DNA of 64,000 nt from Nitrosospira sp. Nsp14 (GTDB lineage Bacteria > Pseudomonadota > Gammaproteobacteria > Burkholderiales > Nitrosomonadaceae), in assembly GCF_900113575.1 (NCBI RefSeq), contig NZ_FOPV01000001.1, forward strand, positions 248,001-312,000, given 5' to 3'. Positions 1 to 8,141 of this stretch are shown in pieces. A model generated the notes under the pieces. The model was not told where the DNA came from. It was given only the letters and a program-made list of their open reading frames with translations, and made no database searches. How positions within the stretch are numbered: position 1 is the stretch's first letter; each line of letters starts with the position of its first letter. A program made the position numbers and the translations under genes.

Positions 1-670
1 CGTGCCGCACATCCCTGCCTTTGACCATGTATATCACATACTCCGCCATGTTTTTGGCATGGTCGCCGATGCGCTCGATCGCTTTCGCTATAAACAAAAT
101 CTCAAGTGCAGTTGAAATATTACGCGGATCTTCCATCATAAAAGTGATGAGCTGCCGCATGATGGAACGGAATTCTTCGTCAACCAGCTCATCCTGCCGC
201 ACTACTTGAGCCGCCGCAGTCAAGTCCAGACGAGCAAACGCGTCCAGAGATTTGCGCAACATTTCCATCGCGATGTGGGCGACATGCCGGATTTCCACGA
301 AGCGGGGCATATGCATGCGGTCGTTCTCGTAGATCAGTTTGGCCATGCGTGCTATTTTTTCCGCTTCATCGCCGATACGCTCCAGATCGGTTATGGTCTT
401 TATAACCGTCATGATCATGCGTAAGTCACCTGCGGCCGGCTGGCGGCGCGCAATAATCTGGCTGCAGATTTCGTCTATCGACACCTCCATGGCATTGACG
501 CGGTGATCATCCGCGATAATGTTTTCGATCAGGGATTCATTTCCACTGATGAGTGCGTCAATGGCTTTCTCGATCTGTTCTTCTACAAATCCGCCCATAT
601 GTAACACGCGCGTACGCACGGCTTCAAGATCAGCGTCGAATTGCTTGGAGATATGTTCGCTGCTTGCCAT
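1..670 (-). CDS. phoU: Phosphate signalling complex protein PhoU (3' end beyond window)
   Basis: PhoU is a cytoplasmic helical protein that links the Pst phosphate transporter to the PhoR/PhoB two-component system and keeps the Pho regulon off when phosphate is plentiful. The 223 visible codons hold both halves of the PhoU repeat, each with the acidic metal-binding motif: ERIGDEAEKIA near residues 97-107 and ERIGDHAKNMAEY near 199-211. The ATG at 670 is preceded by a good GAGGT Shine-Dalgarno about 7 nt upstream. The family is about 235 residues long, so only a few C-terminal residues are missing off the left edge. It lies 75 nt downstream of rpiA on the same strand and may be cotranscribed with it. 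No pst genes adjoin it here. Confidence 0.95.
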   Translation of the reverse strand, partial: MASSEHISKQFDADLEAVRTRVLHMGGFVEEQIEKAIDALISGNESLIENIIADDHRVNAMEVSIDEICSQIIARRQPAAGDLRMIMTVIKTITDLERIGDEAEKIARMAKLIYENDRMHMPRFVEIRHVAHIAMEMLRKSLDAFARLDLTAAAQVVRQDELVDEEFRSIMRQLITFMMEDPRNISTALEILFIAKAIERIGDHAKNMAEYVIYMVKGRDVRH

Positions 671-745
671 CGCTTACCTCGTAGATCGGAAAAGAATAAA
701 GAGTGGAAAGGATACTTCCTGGTTATGACTTTATCGCTGCGGTAA

Positions 746-1405
746 TCAGAAATTAATCGTCCGGATGCCGTTTTCGCTGCTGAGCAGCAATATATCGGCG
801 CCCCGCCGCGCAAATAGTCCGTTCATGACTACGCCTGTAATCTGGTTAAGCGCTGACTCGAGCTCAACCGGGTCCAGAATCTGCAGGCCATGTATGTCGA
901 GAATCACATTGCCGTTATCCGTGGTGAATCCTTGCCGAAGCGCGGGCTGGCCGCCTAACCGCGTTATCTCGCGCGCCACGTACCCGCGGGCCATCGGAAT
1001 CACTTCGACCGGGAGAGGAAATTTGCCCAGTATCGGCACGAGCTTGCTTTGGTCGGCAATACAAATGAACTTCCTTGCCACCGCGGCGACAATTTTCTCC
1101 CTTGTCAGGGCGCCGCCGCCGCCCTTTATCATGTGCAGATGTTCCGTGATTTCGTCCGCACCATCCACATACACGGGAAGTTCATCAACACTGTTCAAAT
1201 CGAGCACCTCTATCCCGCGGTCTCTCAGTCGACGTGCAGTCGTCTCTGAGCTTGCGACCGCGCCTTCGAGGTTTTGTTTGATGCCTGCCAGCTCGTCTAT
1301 GAAGTAGTTTGCGGTAGAACCGGTCCCCACGCCAATAATGCAGCCTGCGGGAACGTATTGAATAGCCGCTTTTGCGGCCGCGCGTTTTTGTTCATCTTGC
1401 GTCAT
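746..1405 (-). CDS. rpiA: Ribose-5-phosphate isomerase A
   Basis: Cytosolic enzyme interconverting ribose 5-phosphate and ribulose 5-phosphate, shared by the pentose phosphate pathway and the Calvin cycle. The 219-residue length is normal for the family. The phosphate-binding loop GVGTGST is at 25-31, the catalytic DGADE at 81-85, and [11 protein letters not shown] at 94-104 carries the catalytic glutamate; a further conserved lysine is at about 121. The ATG at 1405 is followed at once by the typical N-terminus, although no strong Shine-Dalgarno is visible. It diverges from ilvA across about 140 bp and is followed by phoU on the same strand. Confidence 0.96.
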   Translation of the reverse strand: MTQDEQKRAAAKAAIQYVPAGCIIGVGTGSTANYFIDELAGIKQNLEGAVASSETTARRLRDRGIEVLDLNSVDELPVYVDGADEITEHLHMIKGGGGALTREKIVAAVARKFICIADQSKLVPILGKFPLPVEVIPMARGYVAREITRLGGQPALRQGFTTDNGNVILDIHGLQILDPVELESALNQITGVVMNGLFARRGADILLLSSENGIRTINF

Positions 1406-1501
1406 ATGTGATGTGGGAAGATAAAAATTAAAAATTATTTAGCAGGATAATCCTATCTATCGATTTTAACAATTAAGCCGGGCGTTCAGGTGTTTCCGGC
1501 G

Positions 1502-1510
1502 TGTTAAAAT
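1502..1510 (+). promoter_or_regulatory. Extended -10 element for ilvA
   Basis: The sequence TGTTAAAAT fits an extended sigma70 -10 (TGn followed by TAAAAT at 1505-1510). No convincing -35 lies 17 bp upstream, as extended -10 promoters allow. Transcription from here would start near 1517 and give a leader of about 26 nt before the ATG at 1543. This is one reason to reject the in-frame GTG at 1501 as start codon. Confidence 0.5.
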
Positions 1511-1542
1511 TCTCGTCCCCACACCCGAAAAAAGCTGATTTC

Positions 1543-3054
1543 ATGCAAAACAACTATCTCGAACGAATCCTCACCGCCCGAGTTTACGACGTCGCCGTGG
1601 AGACTCCGCTGGAGCTTGCACCCAACTTGTCCGCGCGGCTCAACAATCAGTTATTTCTGAAGCGCGAGGATATGCAGGAGGTATTTTCATTCAAAGTGCG
1701 TGGCGCCTACAATAAAATGGTCAAGCTTTCCCCAGCGGTGCTGAAACGTGGAGTAGTCGCTGCCTCAGCGGGCAATCACGGGCAGGGCGTGGCGCTGGCG
1801 GCACAAAGGCTTAATTGCCGCGCAACAATTGTGATGCCCATCACGACTCCGCAAATAAAAATGCAGGCGGTCGAGGCGCGTGGCGCGACGGTAGTGACGC
1901 ATGGCGATTCCTACGACGAGGCTTATGCCTATGCGGTGAAACTTGGCAAGGGCGAGCGCATGACTTTCGTACATCCGTATGACGACCCCGACGTCATTGC
2001 GGGCCAAGGAACCATCGGGATGGAGATCCTACGTCAGCACACGGGTCCGATCCACGCCATTTTCGTGCCCATAGGCGGAGGCGGGCTTATTTCCGGTATT
2101 GCCTCATATGTAAAACGGCTGTATCCGGAAATCAAGATGATTGGAGTTGAGCCGGTCGATGCCAACTCCATGTATGAATCCCTGAAGCAGCAACGAGTGG
2201 TTCGACTCCCTCAAGTAGGCTTGTTCGCGGACGGAGTTGCGGTAAAGCAGGTAGGGGCGGAAACCCTGCGCTTGTGCCAGGAACTGGTCGATGAAATTGT
2301 TCTGGTTGACACCGACTCCATATGCGCCGCCATCAAGGATGTGTTCGAGGATACGCGCGCAATTCTGGAACCATCGGGAGCCCTTTCCATCGCTGGGGCA
2401 AAAGCTTACGTTAAGCGTGAGGGATTCCGAAACAAACATTTGGTTGCGGTCTGCTCCGGCGCTAACATGAATTTCGATCGGTTGCGTCATGTTTCCGAGC
2501 GCGCGGAGCTGGGTGAGCAGCGCGAGGCGGTCATGGCTGTGACGATTCCGGAGGAACCCGGGAGTTTCAAAAAATTTTGCGCGCTGCTGGGAACGAAAAG
2601 CATTACCGAATTTAACTATCGTTACGCCGATCCAAAGGAAGCGCATGTGTTTGTTGCCGTGTCCGTGCGCGACCGCGCGGAAGCAGCAAAACTGATCAAG
2701 AGTCTGGAGAAAAGCGGGTTGCACACGGTGGATCTCACCGACAACGAAATGGCGAAATTGCATGTGCGCCACTTGGTCGGCGGCCGCGCCCGAGAAATTA
2801 AACATGAGCTTATATACCGGTTCGAATTCCCTGATCGTCCGGGTGCGCTGATGAAGTTTTTGAACAGTATGAGCCATCATTGGAATATCAGCTTGTTCCA
2901 CTACCGTAACCATGGCGCTGACTATGGCCGCGTACTGGTGGGAATACAAGTTCCGCCCGAAGAGAAAGACCAGTTCAAAACCTTTCTCGATCAACTTGAC
3001 AATCACTATTGGGATGAAAGCAGGAATCCGGCTTATAAATTGTTCCTGGGTTAG
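1543..3054 (+). CDS. ilvA: Threonine ammonia-lyase, biosynthetic (threonine deaminase)
   Basis: PLP enzyme that deaminates threonine to 2-oxobutanoate, the first committed step to isoleucine. From the ATG at 1543 the protein has 503 residues, close to the usual length of the biosynthetic form. The PLP lysine sits in SFKVRGAY (K51), SAGNHGQG is at 75-82, and the phosphate-cradling GGGGL at 178-182. Two ACT-like regulatory domains follow, at about 330-400 and 425-495, which mark the isoleucine-inhibited type rather than the catabolic TdcB type. A GTG at 1501 would add 14 residues but overlaps the promoter-like element. It stands alone; the ilvBNC and leuA genes of the same pathway are elsewhere in the window. 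Confidence 0.96.
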   Translation: MQNNYLERILTARVYDVAVETPLELAPNLSARLNNQLFLKREDMQEVFSFKVRGAYNKMVKLSPAVLKRGVVAASAGNHGQGVALAAQRLNCRATIVMPITTPQIKMQAVEARGATVVTHGDSYDEAYAYAVKLGKGERMTFVHPYDDPDVIAGQGTIGMEILRQHTGPIHAIFVPIGGGGLISGIASYVKRLYPEIKMIGVEPVDANSMYESLKQQRVVRLPQVGLFADGVAVKQVGAETLRLCQELVDEIVLVDTDSICAAIKDVFEDTRAILEPSGALSIAGAKAYVKREGFRNKHLVAVCSGANMNFDRLRHVSERAELGEQREAVMAVTIPEEPGSFKKFCALLGTKSITEFNYRYADPKEAHVFVAVSVRDRAEAAKLIKSLEKSGLHTVDLTDNEMAKLHVRHLVGGRAREIKHELIYRFEFPDRPGALMKFLNSMSHHWNISLFHYRNHGADYGRVLVGIQVPPEEKDQFKTFLDQLDNHYWDESRNPAYKLFLG

Positions 3055-3200
3055 ATCCGGCGCATGAAGAGTACCTGAAATATTGTGATCCGACCCGGGC
3101 GGTGCTTTGACAGGGCATCGGACGCGTCTTTTCACCATACGGATACTTTCCGCGAGGAAAAACAAGCGAGTGAGTTCCACAAGGACTATTACCTTATCAG

Positions 3201-3407
3201 TACGACCGCTGACGATATGCCATCGTCCTGGGAATGAACTGGAAGCCGGTAGAGAGACTTGAGATCGATTTGAAACACATGCAGGAACTGAATATCCGAT
3301 TGAATATTAGTTACGACCGAACGGATGGGATTAGTGTCGCGTTCTCATCCTTCCAGGGCAAGAAGGATCAGTTCCTGTTCTCGCTGGATACAGCAATTCA
3401 TTTTTGA
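3201..3407 (+). pseudogene. Decayed C-terminal end of a third BBP2-type porin
   Basis: Reading from 3216 in one frame to the TGA at 3405-3407 gives a 63-residue piece beginning YAIVLGMNWKPVERLEIDLK and ending in SLDTAIHF. This matches the C-terminus of the two intact porins at 3668 and 6628 (YYAVTLGMNW..., RPN-RYD-ADG, KDQ-SLD---PF). Immediately upstream, the residues STTAD continue the homology in another frame, so at least one single-base deletion near 3211-3216 has broken the gene. Nothing resembling the N-terminal three quarters is seen between ilvA and this fragment. It therefore looks like the residue of a third tandem copy. Confidence 0.8.
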
Positions 3408-3667
3408 ATCGGCCCCCAATGAATGGAATGCAGCTGCACTTATGCTGACAAGATTGGTGCCGCTTCTTTTCCCAAGAATGAGCCGCGTCCTTCATCCGGT
3501 TCTCGTCTGAAAAGACCTGCCCCACCCAGGTTGCGGTAAAATCGGAACCCTCCCATGGGGCGCCCTTTACCTAAAATGCGTCTGGTGCGTCTGCACGGCC
3601 ATGAGCCGACCATTCAGGTTCGACGGCAACACTGCGGGCTTATTCAAGGTTTAAGGGAAATGTATAA

Positions 3668-4993
3668 ATGAATTGCTTGCCCCGGTGCAAGGGTCGAATC
3701 CTGTTAGGCATGCTAGGCAGCTTATTCGCGCTTGTCTTAAGTCCAGGCGATGGACAGGCAGGTGATCTGGTCAATCTGTTCAAGGAAAGCGGCATCAAGA
3801 TCGGGGGTTGGGTCAATGCCGGCGCGACGTATAATCCCAACTACCCGGCTAATGGATACAACGGCACTGTTACCTTCGCCGACAGGGCCAATCGGTTCCA
3901 GTTAAACCAGTTCAATGTGTTTCTACAACGAACGGTCGTTACAGAGGGAAATGTATTCGACTTCGGCGGTCGATTCGATTTTCTATTTGGAACCGACGCG
4001 ATCTATACCCAAGCCTTCGGGATCCCTCCGTTCGACGTGAATTCCGGTCAGCCGCTGGATAGAGGAAATTGGGATCTCGACATATGTTGCTCCTCTACTC
4101 GTACTTACGGCATTGCGCTTCCTCAGGCATATCTTGAAGCTTATGTTCCTGTGGGCAGGGGTTTGAATATCAAGGCTGGGCACTTTTATTCACCTACGGG
4201 GTACGAAACGGTTCCTGCGCCTGACAATTTCTTCTATACCCATGCGTATACTTTTACAAACGGCGAACCGTTTACCCACACCGGACTGCTGGGTAACTAC
4301 GGCCTGAATTCGAATTGGTCGATCATGGGCGGGGCCACAACGGGCAGTGCCACTGGCGGATGGGATGGCACTTTCGACAAACAGCTGGGTAACTGGGGGG
4401 GATTGGGCGGAGTTACCTGGACCAGCGATGATTCCAGGACCTCGGCGAACATCACGGGTACGTATAGCGAGACGTCCACGCGCAGCAATAAGCCCTGGGG
4501 CATGTACAGTATTGTTTTGCAGCATCGGATTACCTCGAAAACCCATCTGGTCCTACACCACGCCCACGGGTATGCCGCCGGGGTTTTGCTGAATGGGGAA
4601 CACAAAAATGCTGAGTGGTATGGCATTAATACGCACTTGTATTATGACCTGCTGAATGACCTCACCATCGGCATTCGGGGCGAATGGTTTCGCGACCGGG
4701 ACGGTTTTCGTGTTTTTTCCCCGTTTCGCGTGATGGCGGCGACCGATAACACCGGATTCAGCTTTGCGGGTAGTTCTTTTACCAGCGCACCCGCTGATTA
4801 TTACGCGGTTACGCTGGGCATGAACTGGAGGCCTGCCAAACGGTTGAAGGTGGACTCGAAGCTGATACAAAAGCTGAACATCAGGCCAAATATCCGTTAT
4901 GACAGGGCGGATGGTATCGATCAAGCGTACAGGCCATTTGATAGCAGAAAAGATCAGTTCTTGTTTTCCCTCGACGCCACAATCCCCTTCTGA
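3668..4993 (+). CDS. Outer-membrane beta-barrel porin, BBP2-like (copy A)
   Basis: Predicted outer-membrane beta-barrel of the OmpL/BBP2-like porin group, 441 residues. A signal peptide covers about residues 1-32, ending near GDGQAG. The mature protein opens with SGIKIGGWVNAG, alternates aromatic and polar residues as barrel strands do, and ends in phenylalanine (DATIPF), the usual BAM recognition signal. It carries a vicinal cysteine pair at 140-141 (LDICCSST), unusual for a porin. By eye it is clearly paralogous to the porin at 6628, with alignable blocks along the whole length, including the GGVTWTSDD and WYGINTHLYYDL segments. Transcription is probably independent: about 260 bp of non-coding sequence precede it and the next gene converges on it 10 nt away. 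The substrate is unknown. Confidence 0.85.
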   Translation: MNCLPRCKGRILLGMLGSLFALVLSPGDGQAGDLVNLFKESGIKIGGWVNAGATYNPNYPANGYNGTVTFADRANRFQLNQFNVFLQRTVVTEGNVFDFGGRFDFLFGTDAIYTQAFGIPPFDVNSGQPLDRGNWDLDICCSSTRTYGIALPQAYLEAYVPVGRGLNIKAGHFYSPTGYETVPAPDNFFYTHAYTFTNGEPFTHTGLLGNYGLNSNWSIMGGATTGSATGGWDGTFDKQLGNWGGLGGVTWTSDDSRTSANITGTYSETSTRSNKPWGMYSIVLQHRITSKTHLVLHHAHGYAAGVLLNGEHKNAEWYGINTHLYYDLLNDLTIGIRGEWFRDRDGFRVFSPFRVMAATDNTGFSFAGSSFTSAPADYYAVTLGMNWRPAKRLKVDSKLIQKLNIRPNIRYDRADGIDQAYRPFDSRKDQFLFSLDATIPF

Positions 4994-5003
4994 TACCGAA
5001 GCG

Positions 5004-5444
5004 TCAGTTGCTTTCCTGCCCCGCCTTGCGGGCAGTGGCGGAGCGAACGGTCCATCCGTCACGGGCGACCTTGTCACGCCGGGTCTGTTCCAAAGCCAGT
5101 TGACGGTGAGCGGCAGCCTCTCTTATGTTTTCTGCCATGACTTCATTATATTTGCGGACCAGAGCAGCAGCATGCGATTTTAAATCCTGAGCTTGCCTAC
5201 CGTAGAGATAGCTTTTTTTGTCATAATGCTTAAGTAATTTTTTCTGTTCCTCCGCCTTGTTCCCCATTTCTCTGGCCGTATTTTCATAGTGCCGGGTCAA
5301 GGCAAGATGATCACTTGGCATTCTCGCATTCTGTGCAATTGCAGGGACAGACTCAGTCTGAGGAGCTTCCGAGAGGGTCATCTGAGCGCAAGACGCCATC
5401 AGGCCAAGGGAAAAAGCCGCAAACAGCATCCTTGCTTTCATCAT
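5004..5444 (-). CDS. Small coiled-coil lipoprotein, unknown function
   Basis: A 146-residue protein starting MMKARMLFAA with a lipoprotein signal peptide and lipobox LMASC, giving lipidated Cys19. The rest is charged and helical, rich in Lys, Glu, Gln and Ala (for example ENTAREMGNKAEEQKKLLKH), and probably forms a periplasmic coiled coil tethered to the outer membrane. The family is not recognised. The ATG at 5444 was chosen because it follows a GGGGGAT Shine-Dalgarno and starts the signal peptide directly; the longer reading from 5498 adds an unlikely N-terminus. It converges on porin A and diverges from the regulator at 5648 across a 200-bp AT-rich control region, so the three may form one locus. 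Confidence 0.75.
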   Translation of the reverse strand: MMKARMLFAAFSLGLMASCAQMTLSEAPQTESVPAIAQNARMPSDHLALTRHYENTAREMGNKAEEQKKLLKHYDKKSYLYGRQAQDLKSHAAALVRKYNEVMAENIREAAAHRQLALEQTRRDKVARDGWTVRSATARKAGQESN

Positions 5445-5523
5445 GGCATCCCCCGTAACGGGCCAAGAAAATAGCCAACGCGGACCGAAGCAGTTCACGA
5501 ATACTATAGTAATCTAAATACAC

Positions 5524-5562
5524 TTTGTCAAGTATATAGTGTTATAAGCTGTTTTATAAGCT
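5524..5562. promoter_or_regulatory. Candidate operator: inverted repeat and doubled TTATAAGCT
   Basis: The divergent region between the lipoprotein and the regulator holds two overlapping repeat features. ACACT and AGTGT form an inverted repeat with 12-13 bp between the arms (about 5519-5542). TTATAAGCT occurs twice as a perfect direct repeat, at 5542-5550 and 5554-5562, 12 bp apart. Both lie 85-130 bp upstream of the regulator start, where an autoregulatory site would be expected. The binding protein is unknown; the adjacent winged-helix regulator is the obvious candidate. Confidence 0.4.
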
Positions 5563-5647
5563 ATTCTCTTGTTATCTATGCTGTAATCGTGTATTAATGG
5601 TGATAATAAATTTGTCATAGGGCGCGGAAACGGCCCGGCTCGGATAT

Positions 5648-6274
5648 ATGGGTGAGCGGCAGAAACAATTGCTACAACTGCTGCGCGGGAGTAAGCCTGG
5701 TCTAAGCGTGGACGAGCTTTCCAAAGGGCTTGAGATTACCCGCAACGCGGTACGACGGCATCTCGCGTCTCTTGAGGTCGCGGGCTTTGTGACGGCTGGC
5801 GTAACTCGCCCTTCTGGGGGAGGCCGGCCGCAGCAACTCCACATCCTCACCGAGCTTGGCAAGGAAACCGCTCCTCGTCAATATTCGTGGCTTGCGCAAC
5901 TGGTCGTGGCATCGGTTCGGCGCGAGGAGGGCATCGACATGGCTAAGCGCATGACCGAAATCGGCGCGAATGTAGCGCAGCAGATCCGCAGTCAATATCC
6001 CGGTCTCAGCACGCATAAAGAGAAGGTCGAGAAGCTGACCGAAGTGATGGACCAGCTTGGCTACAGTGCGAGAAATGCAAGCCTGCCTGGCGGTGAGTCA
6101 ATTATCGAGGCGGATAACTGCGTTTTTCATGCAATGGCAAAAAAGGATTCGGCCATCTGCCATCTGGGCAGGGGGCTGATGGAAACCTTTACCGACAGTA
6201 ACGTTGAGCACCACGAGTGTATGGCGTGGGGTGGAAGTATCTGTCGATTCAAACTCAAATCGAAAGAAGAATAG
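5648..6274 (+). CDS. Winged-helix regulator with four-cysteine C-terminal domain (SufR-like, COG2345 type)
   Basis: A 208-residue DNA-binding protein. An N-terminal winged helix spans about residues 5-75 (LSVDELSKGLEITRNAVRRH as recognition region, then the GGGRPQQLHILTELG wing typical of this group). The C-terminal half resembles the sensory domain of SufR-like iron-sulphur regulators and has four cysteines at 158, 171, 191 and 199. Their spacing, C-x12-C-x19-C-x7-C, shares the first interval with what is described for cyanobacterial SufR (C-x12-C-x13-C-x14-C) but not the others. Whether it binds an iron-sulphur cluster or another metal is inference. It sits between two porin genes, diverging from the lipoprotein and codirectional with porin B. 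No suf or isc genes are near, so SufR function itself is doubtful. Confidence 0.8.
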   Translation: MGERQKQLLQLLRGSKPGLSVDELSKGLEITRNAVRRHLASLEVAGFVTAGVTRPSGGGRPQQLHILTELGKETAPRQYSWLAQLVVASVRREEGIDMAKRMTEIGANVAQQIRSQYPGLSTHKEKVEKLTEVMDQLGYSARNASLPGGESIIEADNCVFHAMAKKDSAICHLGRGLMETFTDSNVEHHECMAWGGSICRFKLKSKEE

Positions 6275-6520
6275 ATGTCCCGGATCAGCTTCTTGTCGAT
6301 TCCAAAAGCTGAAGTAAAACATATCAACGCTGTCGCCGCGAAATATTGACGGACGAATTATCCCAGCTCGCATCATGCTTCCATTTCCTCTGTAAATGGC
6401 TGTCCCCCTATCAGTCCCGCAGGCAGACGTGTTCGGACGCTGGTGCTGTTTACTGTGCCAGTTGGGATGGACAATTCATTGAGGCAGTACCTCATGCCGA
6501 TCCAGAACCTTAACGCGAAA
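6275..6520. other. Non-coding stretch before porin B, nothing recognised
   Basis: This is the first part of the 353-bp gap between the regulator and porin B. No gene, tRNA or strong hairpin was recognised. The remainder of the gap holds the phased repeats and promoter region described separately. Confidence 0.5.
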
Positions 6521-6560
6521 CCTCACATTTTCTTCACAATTCCATCACAATTATTTTACA
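6521..6560 (+). promoter_or_regulatory. Four TCACA-type direct repeats in 11-bp phase (PhoB/OmpR-type site)
   Basis: TCACA occurs at 6523, 6534 and 6545, and TTACA at 6556: four units exactly 11 bp apart, each followed by AT-rich spacers. This is the architecture bound by dimers of PhoB/PhoP/OmpR-family response regulators. The half-site is not a perfect enterobacterial Pho box (CTGTCAT), being closer to TTCACA. A possible -10, TTAATT at 6570-6575 preceded by TG, lies about 10 bp after the last unit, the placement expected when the activator replaces the -35. The site is about 70-105 bp upstream of the porin B start. Confidence 0.55.
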
Positions 6561-6627
6561 TATGCCGTGTTAATTTCGGGTGAAAATAACAACTCTATCG
6601 ATAGTGTTTTAGGAGGGGAGCCACAAT

Positions 6628-8046
6628 ATGTCGCGCATACCTAGAATAAGAAGTCGAATCATATTCGCCTCCGTGGTTGGCATGTTAGCAACCTTTGTTA
6701 ACGTAACGACCGCGAATGCTGACACCTATGCCAACGCAAACGCAAGTTCCAATGGTAATAATCGCAGCAATGGCGCGGGCATGGGCAACACTGCGTTGAA
6801 TGCTGCGGTGGAATGGTACAAGGATAGCGGTATCAGAATCGGTGGCTGGATTAATGGTGGCGCGACTTTCAACCCCAGCCAGCTGAACGGTTTCAACGGT
6901 CCGGTCACCTTTACCGACCAATCGAATCGAGCGCAATTGAATCAATTCTATGTTTATTTACAGCGCCCGGTGGTGGCAGAAGGTAGCAGCTGGGACTTCG
7001 GGTTTCGCGCCGATTTCATGTTCGGTAGCGACGCCATTTTTACCCAGGCGTATGGTGTTCCCGCGTTTGATGTCACTACCGGCCAGCCCTTGAGCAGAAG
7101 CAACTGGGATCTCGACTTATGCTGCGCCTCTACCAAGTATTACGGCGTCGCGTTTCCCCAGGCCTTTGCAGAGGTGTACGTGCCGGTCGGTAACGGACTC
7201 AATGTCAAGGTTGGCCATTTTTATACACCCATTGGGTATGAATCCGTACCCGCGCCGGACAATTTCTTTTATTCTCACGCTTATACAATGCAATACGGGG
7301 AGCCGTTCACTCATACCGGTGGTCTGGGAAATTACAACATAAACAAGAACTGGATGTTCATGGGCGGAGTTACCACGGGCAGCGCGACCGGCGGATGGGA
7401 TGGAGGCTTCGATAAGCAACTGGGTAACTGGGGCGGGCTGGCGGGCATCACCTGGACCAGCGACGATATGGGCAGTTCGGCCAATCTCAGTGGCAGCTAT
7501 AGCGCGACCTCTACCCGGAGCAGCGAGCCATGGATGCTATATAGCTTGGTACTGAAGCATAAATTTACCCCTAAAACCCATTTTGTCTTTCAACACGACC
7601 ATGGTTTCGCTGGTGGAGTTTTATTGAACGGGGTAATTCAAGATGCTGAATGGTACGGCATTAACACGCACTTTTACTATGACCTGATGCCGGAACTATC
7701 CGTGGGTGTTCGTGCGGAATGGTTCCGCGATCGCGATGGGTTTCGTGTCTTTTCCCCTGGCCGGGTGGCTGCCGCGACGAATAACCGGGGGTTCAGTTAT
7801 GCACTTGGCCAGAATCAGCTTAACAATAGCGTTGCCGCCCCAGCCGACTATTACGCGGTGACTGTAGGTATGAACTGGAAGGCTGCGAAGACTCTCAAGC
7901 TTGATTGGAAGGCGATGCAGCAGTTCAATGTGCGGCCGAATGTCCGCTACGATGCGGCGGACGGATTGCATGGCTTCGACTACCGTCCTTTTGGGGGTCA
8001 TAAAGACCAGGTTGTGTTATCCCTCGATTTCATGGTGCCATTCTAA
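6628..8046 (+). CDS. Outer-membrane beta-barrel porin, BBP2-like (copy B)
   Basis: A 472-residue paralogue of the porin at 3668. A signal peptide covers about residues 1-31 (cleavage near TTANA), followed by an Asn/Ser/Gly-rich linker at about 32-58 that copy A lacks. The barrel starts at SGIRIGGWINGGA and ends in phenylalanine (DFMVPF). The vicinal cysteine pair is conserved at 165-166 (LDLCCAST). The ATG has an excellent AGGAGGGG Shine-Dalgarno 10 nt upstream. The upstream phased repeat suggests control by a PhoB/OmpR-type response regulator; the neighbouring cysteine-rich regulator may also act. The substrate is unknown: copper, phosphate and anions are all possible and none is shown. Confidence 0.87.
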   Translation: MSRIPRIRSRIIFASVVGMLATFVNVTTANADTYANANASSNGNNRSNGAGMGNTALNAAVEWYKDSGIRIGGWINGGATFNPSQLNGFNGPVTFTDQSNRAQLNQFYVYLQRPVVAEGSSWDFGFRADFMFGSDAIFTQAYGVPAFDVTTGQPLSRSNWDLDLCCASTKYYGVAFPQAFAEVYVPVGNGLNVKVGHFYTPIGYESVPAPDNFFYSHAYTMQYGEPFTHTGGLGNYNINKNWMFMGGVTTGSATGGWDGGFDKQLGNWGGLAGITWTSDDMGSSANLSGSYSATSTRSSEPWMLYSLVLKHKFTPKTHFVFQHDHGFAGGVLLNGVIQDAEWYGINTHFYYDLMPELSVGVRAEWFRDRDGFRVFSPGRVAAATNNRGFSYALGQNQLNNSVAAPADYYAVTVGMNWKAAKTLKLDWKAMQQFNVRPNVRYDAADGLHGFDYRPFGGHKDQVVLSLDFMVPF

Positions 8047-8141
8047 TTTTAGGCTGGACGATTTGATCAGCCGGCAAACGGTAAACCCGTAACAGGCGCA
8101 AACTACGTGAATTCTTTGCGGGAGCTGATCCCCAGCATAGC

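Noticed and set aside
2104-3180. 358-codon open frame antisense to ilvA
   Set aside because: No recognisable domain, and it is the mirror of a well-conserved gene; long antisense frames are common in this GC-rich sequence.
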